Shown one piece after another: positions 24,321 to 32,795 of a DNA stretch of 32,795 bases (the first letter of the stretch is position 1; each line of letters begins with the position of its first letter). The stretch is from an uncultured Planctomycetaceae bacterium. GTDB lineage: Bacteria > Planctomycetota > Planctomycetia > Pirellulales > UBA1268. A model generated the notes under the pieces. It was not told where the DNA came from and did not search any database. It worked only from the letters and a program-made list of their open reading frames with translations. The stretch covers positions 1-32,795 of the forward strand of contig CALAZQ010000326.1 in assembly GCA_937926325.1 (NCBI GenBank), given 5' to 3'. Position numbers and translations under genes: made by a program.

Positions 24321-25580
24321 ATGCGTTCGCGGCGAGTTTCAATCGGTGCGTTGCTGATTACCGGAGCTGTCTGTGGTGTTCCGGCAACTGGTGAAGCACA
24401 GTGCTGCCTGTCAGGCCTGTTCTCAGGGACTGGCTGCGGCTGCTTCAAGAAGGCTGCGCCTGCCTACGCGGTCGCCCCGGTGCCGGCCCCACCGCCGGTT
24501 GCCGCTGTCGCAGCACCGGCCGTACCGCCGCCACCGCCACAGCCGGTGATGGTGCCGGTGCAGCAGGTCAGCTACGTGCCTGAGACGACTTACCGGACCC
24601 AATACAAATGTGTGCCGGTCACCTGCTATCGGCCATCCTGTGAGATCGATCCCTGCACCGGCTGCGCGGTTGAATGCGTCGAGCTGGTCACCAATTACGT
24701 CCAGCAGCCGGTCAGTGTGCCGGTGACGCAGTACCGGGCGGTCTACACGACCAAATACGTTCAGATGCAGCCGGGGGCCAACCCGCAGGCTTACACCGGT
24801 GCCGTGGCTGTCCCACCCAACGCTGCCGGAGCGGCCGCCAGCCCCTTCGCCGCTCCACAGACGACGCCCCAGGCCTGGGGTGCAGCCGGGACCACGGCTC
24901 CGGCGGTGCCGCCTCAGCAGCCGATGCTGCCGCCGGCCGCCGGTGGCAGCACCTATCAGCAGCAGATCGTGCCGCAGAGCGGTACCTACGTGCCCCCTCA
25001 GACGCCTGCCCAGCCGCAGCCGACCAGTCCGCCGTCGCTGGCGCCGACGCCGTCTCTCAAGCCAATTCCAGAGCTGTCGCGGCAGCCCGGCCAGCAGCCG
25101 GAAAATGGGAACGGTGCAGAAAAGGGTGGGCAGTCGTCGGCACGCCCGGATCAGACTGAGCGCGGGTCCAACGGACCGAATGGTGCCGGCCAGCAGCGTG
25201 CGCCGGCGGTGACGCCGCCCCCCTCACTGCGGCCGATTCCGCCGGCCAGCAGCGGGCCGACCAGCAGCAGCCGCAGCTCCTACGGCACGCCTTTGCGGGG
25301 TGACAGCGGGATGCCGGTATTGCCCGGGAATGGCCCGAGTAGCTCGACCCGGGCTTTCCCCAAGCTGTTGGAGCCAACCGGGCACACGACCTCATGGCGG
25401 CCGACCCGAGCCACTGCACCGGCTCTGGACGAGCCAGCCAGCGGCCTGTCCAGTCGGCCGAGAACCCAGTCTCAGGCCACTTGGCAGCCGGCGTTCACGC
25501 AGGCCCCCGCCGGTCCGTATGCTCAAGGCTGGCAGCCGTCCTATCCGACGGCCGCGCTTCCCACCCGCGCCCAGCAGTAG
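24321..25580 (+). CDS. Exported Pro/Cys-rich protein, planctomycete-type cell-surface protein
   Basis: The 419-residue protein has an N-terminal signal peptide (MRSRRVSIGALLITGAVCGV, likely cut near GEAQ). Mature sequence begins with CCLSGLFSGTGCGCF (four Cys), an Ala/Pro-rich spacer, and a cluster of six Cys (KCVPVTCYRPSCEIDPCTGC, then AVEC) framed by Tyr/Val/Thr-rich segments (YVPETTYRTQY; TQYRAVYTTKYVQ). These recall the YTV-like and other Tyr/Val segments of planctomycete exported proteins. Residues about 165-419 are Pro/Gln/Ser-rich and disordered, with two PSLKPIP/PSLRPIP echoes. A disulfide-linked cell-wall role is plausible but inferred. AAGGAGAG seven bases upstream of ATG 24321 supports the start. 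polX follows after five bases. Confidence 0.85.
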   Translation: MRSRRVSIGALLITGAVCGVPATGEAQCCLSGLFSGTGCGCFKKAAPAYAVAPVPAPPPVAAVAAPAVPPPPPQPVMVPVQQVSYVPETTYRTQYKCVPVTCYRPSCEIDPCTGCAVECVELVTNYVQQPVSVPVTQYRAVYTTKYVQMQPGANPQAYTGAVAVPPNAAGAAASPFAAPQTTPQAWGAAGTTAPAVPPQQPMLPPAAGGSTYQQQIVPQSGTYVPPQTPAQPQPTSPPSLAPTPSLKPIPELSRQPGQQPENGNGAEKGGQSSARPDQTERGSNGPNGAGQQRAPAVTPPPSLRPIPPASSGPTSSSRSSYGTPLRGDSGMPVLPGNGPSSSTRAFPKLLEPTGHTTSWRPTRATAPALDEPASGLSSRPRTQSQATWQPAFTQAPAGPYAQGWQPSYPTAALPTRAQQ

Positions 25581-25585
25581 CTTCC

Positions 25586-27352
25586 GTGACCAACGCCGAG
25601 ATCGCCGCTGTCTTCGACCACATTGCCGATCTGCTGGAGTATCAGGGGGGCAACGTCTTCCGGGTGCGGGCCTACCGGAACGCCGCCCGGCTGGTGAAGG
25701 GAACGGTTGAGCCGTTGGCGGCGATCGGCCAAGCCGCCGATCGGTCCCTGACCGACCTCGAGGGAATCGGCAAGGATCTGGCGACCAAGATCGAGACCTT
25801 GGTCAGCGGCCAGCCACTTCCTCTGCTGAAGCAGCTGGAGGCGGAGGTGCCGCAGGTTGCCTTTGAGCTGATGCGGGTTCCCGGACTGGGACCGAAAAAG
25901 GTCAAACTGCTGGTCGATTCGCTCACGATCAACTCCCTGGACGATCTGGCTGATGCCTGCCGGGAGGGGCGGGTCCGCGACCTCAAGGGTTTCGGTGCCA
26001 AGACCGAGGCGGCCATTCTTGCCAACCTGGCCTTCGCCCAAGATCCGGAACACAGCCGGCTGCTCTGGGACGAGGCCGATGGGATCGTGCAGGAACTGCT
26101 CGCCTGGATGCGGCAGTGTCCGGCAGCCCGGCGGGTGGAAGCGGCCGGCAGCTGGCGGCGGGGCCGTGAGACGGTCGGCGACATCGACCTGCTGGCTGAA
26201 AGTGACGACCCGACCGTGGTGATGGACCGGCTGGTTGCCTGGGAGGCAGCGGGTGCGGTGCTCCTGCGGGGTGAGACCAAGACCAGCATCCGCGGACCGC
26301 GGGACGTGCAGATCGATCTTCGGGTCGTCCGCGGTGAGTCGTTCGGGGCGGCCTGGCAGTACTTCACCGGCTCGAAGGAGCACAATGTCCGGCTGCGGGG
26401 CCGGGCCCGCGACCGGGGCCTGTCGATCAATGAGTATGGAGTAACCCGGCTCGACGGAGCCGCCGCGGCACCGGCTGGTGCGACCGAGGCCGAGGTCTAT
26501 GAAGCGGTCGGCCTGCCCTGGATTCCACCGGAACTCCGCGAGGGTCGGGGTGAGATCGAACTGGCGGAGACAGGCAGGCTGCCCGAGCTGATTACGCTCG
26601 AAGACATCCGGGGTGACCTGCACATGCACACCACCGCGACCGATGGCGAGGCGACGCTCACTGAAATGGTGGCGGCGGCCATCGACCGCGGGCTTTCCTA
26701 CATCGCCATCACCGATCACGGCAAGCGGGTGACGATGGCCCACGGGCTTGATGCCAGACGGCTCCGCCAGCAGTGGCGGGAGATCGACAGCCTCAACGAA
26801 TCGCTCGCCAGTGACGGCAGGCCGCCGTTGGTCGTGCTCAAGGGCATTGAGGTCGACATGCTCGAAAAGGGGGGGCTCGATCTACCCGCTGACCTGCTGG
26901 CTGAGGCCGACTGGGTGGTGGCGAGTCTGCACTACGGCCAGCAGCAGTCTCGCGAGCGGATCACCGCCCGAATCCTCGAGGCGATCCATCATCCGGCGGT
27001 CTCCTGCATCGGTCACCCGACCGGTCGGCTGATCAACCGCCGGCCGGCCTACGAAGTCGATATGCAGCAGGTGATTGAGGCGGCGGCGGCGACAGGGACG
27101 TGCCTCGAGATCAATGCCAACCCCTGGCGGCTCGACCTCGACGATACCCTCGCCGCGGCGGCCAAGCGGGCCGGGGTCACCCTGGCAATTTCAACCGACG
27201 CCCACTCGACCCGGGGCCTCGACCTGATGCGGTGCGGCATCCTGCAGGCCCGTCGGGCTGGGCTCGAGGCCAAGGACGTGGCCAACACCCGCACCCTCGC
27301 CGGGCTGCGCAGACTGCTGGGCAAGCAGCGAGCAGCCGCCAATTCGGGCTGA
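25586..27352 (+). CDS. polX: PolX-type DNA polymerase with PHP domain
   Basis: Bacterial PolX fills short DNA gaps in base-excision repair and, through its PHP domain, removes 3'-end nucleotides. The 588-residue protein has an N-terminal 8-kDa-type and HhH region (LTDLEGIGKDLATKIETL 55-72; VPGLGPKKVKLL 98-109; KGFGAKTEAAI), palm motifs GSWRRG (188-193) and GDIDLL (198-203, D199/D201) with the third Asp in VQIDLRVV (D244). The PHP domain begins at DLHMHTTATDG (344-354) with further metal ligands at ITDHG (H378), KGIEVD (E422), SLH (H449), GHP (H477) and STDAH (D538/H540), so both activities look intact. GTG 25586 is five bases after the upstream stop, without a Shine-Dalgarno, suggesting coupled translation. 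Confidence 0.95.
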   Translation: MTNAEIAAVFDHIADLLEYQGGNVFRVRAYRNAARLVKGTVEPLAAIGQAADRSLTDLEGIGKDLATKIETLVSGQPLPLLKQLEAEVPQVAFELMRVPGLGPKKVKLLVDSLTINSLDDLADACREGRVRDLKGFGAKTEAAILANLAFAQDPEHSRLLWDEADGIVQELLAWMRQCPAARRVEAAGSWRRGRETVGDIDLLAESDDPTVVMDRLVAWEAAGAVLLRGETKTSIRGPRDVQIDLRVVRGESFGAAWQYFTGSKEHNVRLRGRARDRGLSINEYGVTRLDGAAAAPAGATEAEVYEAVGLPWIPPELREGRGEIELAETGRLPELITLEDIRGDLHMHTTATDGEATLTEMVAAAIDRGLSYIAITDHGKRVTMAHGLDARRLRQQWREIDSLNESLASDGRPPLVVLKGIEVDMLEKGGLDLPADLLAEADWVVASLHYGQQQSRERITARILEAIHHPAVSCIGHPTGRLINRRPAYEVDMQQVIEAAAATGTCLEINANPWRLDLDDTLAAAAKRAGVTLAISTDAHSTRGLDLMRCGILQARRAGLEAKDVANTRTLAGLRRLLGKQRAAANSG

Positions 27353-27361
27353 CCGTTCTGC

Positions 27362-28543
27362 CTACTCGGCATCTCGAACGCAGCGGAAGCCGATGTGGTT
27401 GCAGCCGGAAGAGATTTCACCCTTGCCGCGGGTGCCCAGGATGTACCGCGAGCAGTACTGTTCGGTGCAGAGAAACGAGCCGCCCCGTTGCACCCGTTTG
27501 GGAATGCCCGGTTCCTGGGGGTCAAAGCTGTCGGTCGGGCCTCGGGGATTGTCCGTCGGAAGCCGCCCCGCGACTTGCTCGGCATAGGTATCGGGCCGAT
27601 ACCAGTCGGCGCACCATTCCCAGACGTTTCCGGAGACGTCGTACAGTCCGTAGGGATTGGCCGGGAACTGTCCCACCGGCGCGATGCCGGCAAAACCATC
27701 TTCGGCGGTGTTTTCGAGTGGAAACCGCCCCTGCCAGGTGTTGGCCATCCAGCGATCGCCGGGCCGGAATTCGTTTCCCCAGGGGTAGAGGTTGCCGGCG
27801 AGGCCACCGCGGGCGGCAAACTCCCATTCAGCTTCGGTCGGCAGTCGTTTGCCGGCCCAGGCGGCATAGGCTTCCGCATCTTCAAAAGCCACGTGGACAA
27901 CCGGAAAATCCTCATGGCCGTCGATTGACGAGTCAGGCCCGAGGGGATGCCGCCAGTTCGCACCGGGAACGTACCGCCACCATTGCAGATGATTGCCGAG
28001 CGGAACCGGGCGGTTTGGGGGCGTGAAAACGATCGAGCCGGCGACCAGGTTTTCTGGTGCCGCGCCGGGGAAGTCCTCCGGTCGCGGTGGCTTTTCGGCA
28101 ACGGTGACGTAGCCGGTCGCCTCGACAAAGGCGGCGAACTGCCGGTTGGTCACTTCGGTGGTGTCGATCCAGAAGCCGGTGACGGTCACCTCGTGAATCG
28201 GGCGGGCATCGGCCATCGGCTGATCGCCACCGTGAGGCAGCCCACGGGGGTCGATGCAACCGATTGAGAAGCGGCCACCGGGAATCCAGGCCATGCCGGT
28301 GGCCGCCGGCCTCGGCGGAGCCGCTTCAGCCGGCACGGTCGGGCTGAAGCCGCCCGCAGCCCGGGGGCTGGCGGCGGTTGGCTGCAGGCCGGACGGGCTG
28401 ACCGCCAGCCGGACCAGGCCCCAGAGCAGCCCCGCGGCAACGGCGGCCAGAGCGATCAGTGCACCCGTTGAATTGAGCAGTCGGCTTCCCAGTGAGAGCT
28501 GGCTTGTGGTTGGCGAGCGGCTTGGCTGCCGGGTTTTACGCAT
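27362..28543 (-). CDS. Membrane-anchored formylglycine-generating enzyme (FGE)-type protein
   Basis: FGE oxidises a Cys in sulfatases to formylglycine. From ATG 28543 the protein has 393 residues: one TM segment (about 27-47), an Ala/Pro-rich linker to about 80, and an FGE-sulfatase domain (83-393). Motifs are MAWIPGGRFSIGC (84-96), IDTTEVTNRQFAAFVEATGY, RLPTEAEWEFAARGG (233-247), LYDVSGNVWEWCADWY (300-315) and RVQRGGSFLCTEQYCSRY (350-367). C359 and C364 match the copper-binding catalytic Cys pair of human FGE (Cys336/Cys341), which most FGE-like paralogues lack, so this is likely a true FGE. The catalytic domain probably faces outside. ATG 28543 shares its A with the CHAD stop (TGATG), which settles the start. 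No sulfatase lies in the window. Confidence 0.88.
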   Translation of the reverse strand: MRKTRQPSRSPTTSQLSLGSRLLNSTGALIALAAVAAGLLWGLVRLAVSPSGLQPTAASPRAAGGFSPTVPAEAAPPRPAATGMAWIPGGRFSIGCIDPRGLPHGGDQPMADARPIHEVTVTGFWIDTTEVTNRQFAAFVEATGYVTVAEKPPRPEDFPGAAPENLVAGSIVFTPPNRPVPLGNHLQWWRYVPGANWRHPLGPDSSIDGHEDFPVVHVAFEDAEAYAAWAGKRLPTEAEWEFAARGGLAGNLYPWGNEFRPGDRWMANTWQGRFPLENTAEDGFAGIAPVGQFPANPYGLYDVSGNVWEWCADWYRPDTYAEQVAGRLPTDNPRGPTDSFDPQEPGIPKRVQRGGSFLCTEQYCSRYILGTRGKGEISSGCNHIGFRCVRDAE

Positions 28544-29508
28544 CAGGTCAGGGCCTTTCGAAACAGCCGCTTGAGTGCCTTCCGGCGTTTGTCGGTCCAC
28601 CAGCGGTCGAATCGGCGGCGGGACAGTCTGGCCAGTTGGTGCTCTTCGCGGCGGAGCGAATCGACCAGGGCAAGGGTGGCGGTGTCGAGCGGTTCATCGG
28701 CCAGCCTGACAAAGCGATCGGCCGCCGCCGCATGATCGGTAAAGTCTCCGAGGGCCTCCTGCATTTTCTTCAGCTGCTTCAGGCAGCGATCGCGGGGCTG
28801 CGGTGCGAGGGCGTCGGCGAACAGGTCGAGGCTGTACCGCAGGCGTTTGCCCAGAATTCGAAACTGGTGAAGCTGGTCGGCTTTGCGGAACGGTCCGTTG
28901 CTTGCGAAGAACTTCCGGCCGACCTGCTTGAGTCGTTGGTGGGCAAAGCGGCCGTAACGGGGCCGGCCGGTGACGGTGATCGCCTCCAGCAGCTGTTCCT
29001 GCCGGCTCGGCCAGCCCCAGGCCATCAGTTCAGCCTGGCAGTCACGGATCGGCCCGCGGCTGGCGATCTGGTGCTCAGCCAAGAGGCCGATCAGCCGTTC
29101 CGGTGGGCTGTCCGCCTGGGAGGCGGCCGGGGCAGTCGGCCACTGTTGCCGCAGCCGGTCAATCAGCACATCAAGATCACGGGCCTCGCCAGCGGCCCGT
29201 CTGACCTGCCGCAGTCGTCGCTGAAACGGCTGCCGCTGGTTGGCCGGTATGAATGCCGCGAAGGCAGCCAGGGCGGCAAGCGACCGGCGGGTGGCGACCC
29301 GCAGTCGGTGAACCGCTTCAGGGTCGGCCAGCGGATCGCCCGCCTCACCAAGTTCCCGCCAGACGACCGAAAGCCGTTCCCGCAGTTTTGTGACTGCGAC
29401 CGCACCGGCGGGCAGCCGCTTTCGTCGAGCGGGTTCAGCCGCGACGGCCTCGGACGTCGGCAGCCTGTCGGCCTCACGATCAGCCTCTGATGCAGCCGGC
29501 GTCGTCAT
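28543..29508 (-). CDS. CHAD-domain protein
   Basis: CHAD domains are helical modules rich in conserved His and basic residues that bind polyphosphate or similar polyanions. The 321-residue protein has the markers VHRLRVATRRSLAALAAF (about 66-83), the helix ARDLDVLIDRLRQQW (108-122), RPRYGRFAHQRLKQVGRKFF and LHQFRILGKRLRYSLDLF (about 218-235), with many Arg/Lys. It lacks the CYTH cyclase partner domain often fused to CHAD. It overlaps the FGE-type gene by one base (TGATG) and follows rpoC by 90 bp on the same strand. ATG 29508 has GAGG eight bases upstream. Confidence 0.9.
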   Translation of the reverse strand: MTTPAASEADREADRLPTSEAVAAEPARRKRLPAGAVAVTKLRERLSVVWRELGEAGDPLADPEAVHRLRVATRRSLAALAAFAAFIPANQRQPFQRRLRQVRRAAGEARDLDVLIDRLRQQWPTAPAASQADSPPERLIGLLAEHQIASRGPIRDCQAELMAWGWPSRQEQLLEAITVTGRPRYGRFAHQRLKQVGRKFFASNGPFRKADQLHQFRILGKRLRYSLDLFADALAPQPRDRCLKQLKKMQEALGDFTDHAAAADRFVRLADEPLDTATLALVDSLRREEHQLARLSRRRFDRWWTDKRRKALKRLFRKALT

Positions 29509-29598
29509 CGAGTCGTCCTCGCCCCAACTGAAGCTATGCCGCCACCCTCAGGCAACCGCTGAGACGGACCCAGCTTGGATTGAGGACCGGCAGCCTGC

Positions 29599-32795
<3,197 letters not shown>

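Noticed and set aside
25541..26743. 400-codon minus-strand open frame across polX
   Set aside because: polX has complete catalytic motifs on the plus strand; this is a shadow.

Overview
The window is GC-rich bacterial chromosome, densely packed with genes on both strands. It most likely comes from a planctomycete (Planctomycetota, Pirellulales-like). That is inference. It rests on many secreted or membrane proteins of no recognised family, a Pro/Cys-rich exported protein with Tyr/Val-rich segments, a membrane-anchored formylglycine-generating-enzyme-type protein, a solitary GroES-like gene, and weak or missing Shine-Dalgarno sites at many starts. I see no insertion sequence, prophage, CRISPR array, integrase or plasmid function. 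This looks like core chromosome, with rpoC running off the right edge.

Layout. 1-4.1 kb: trehalose locus on the minus strand, otsA followed by an unusual otsB fused to a GH15 (trehalase/glucoamylase-type) domain. 4.3-6.3 kb: a GroES-like gene, tRNA-Ser(GCU) on the opposite strand, and an exported M28 metallopeptidase with a C-terminal PDZ domain. 6.3-9.8 kb: a minus-strand run holding a protein with a 94-residue tail that is 84% Asp/Glu, scpB (chromosome condensation), and two secreted or membrane unknowns. 9.9-13.5 kb: a GT-B glycosyltransferase, rdgB (nucleotide-pool sanitation), a secreted protein with two SPOR-like blocks, and a two-TM protein whose 3' end overlaps a possible 28-residue membrane peptide on the other strand. 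13.6-18.5 kb: an HTH regulator, a ygfZ-Nudix pair overlapping by ATGA, an LPG-synthase-type flippase, and a prepilin-peptidase homologue whose catalytic motifs look degraded. 18.5-21.5 kb: a UvrD/PcrA helicase, divergent from a free-standing RNA polymerase alpha-CTD-like protein. 21.5-24.1 kb: after a strong hairpin, a tightly coupled three-gene operon (DUF3592-like membrane protein with a beta-rich tail, arrestin-like protein, P-loop ATPase). 24.3-27.4 kb: a Pro/Cys-rich exported protein, then PolX. 27.4-32.8 kb: on the minus strand, rpoC (5' truncated by the window), then a CHAD-domain protein coupled by TGATG to a membrane-anchored FGE-type enzyme.

The most unusual items are the OtsB-GH15 fusion, the hyperacidic protein beside scpB, the solo alpha-CTD that keeps the DNA-contact residues, the DUF3592/arrestin/ATPase operon, the prepilin-peptidase homologue lacking the GxGD aspartate, and the CHAD-FGE pair behind rpoC. 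None is proven to be a new system from sequence alone.
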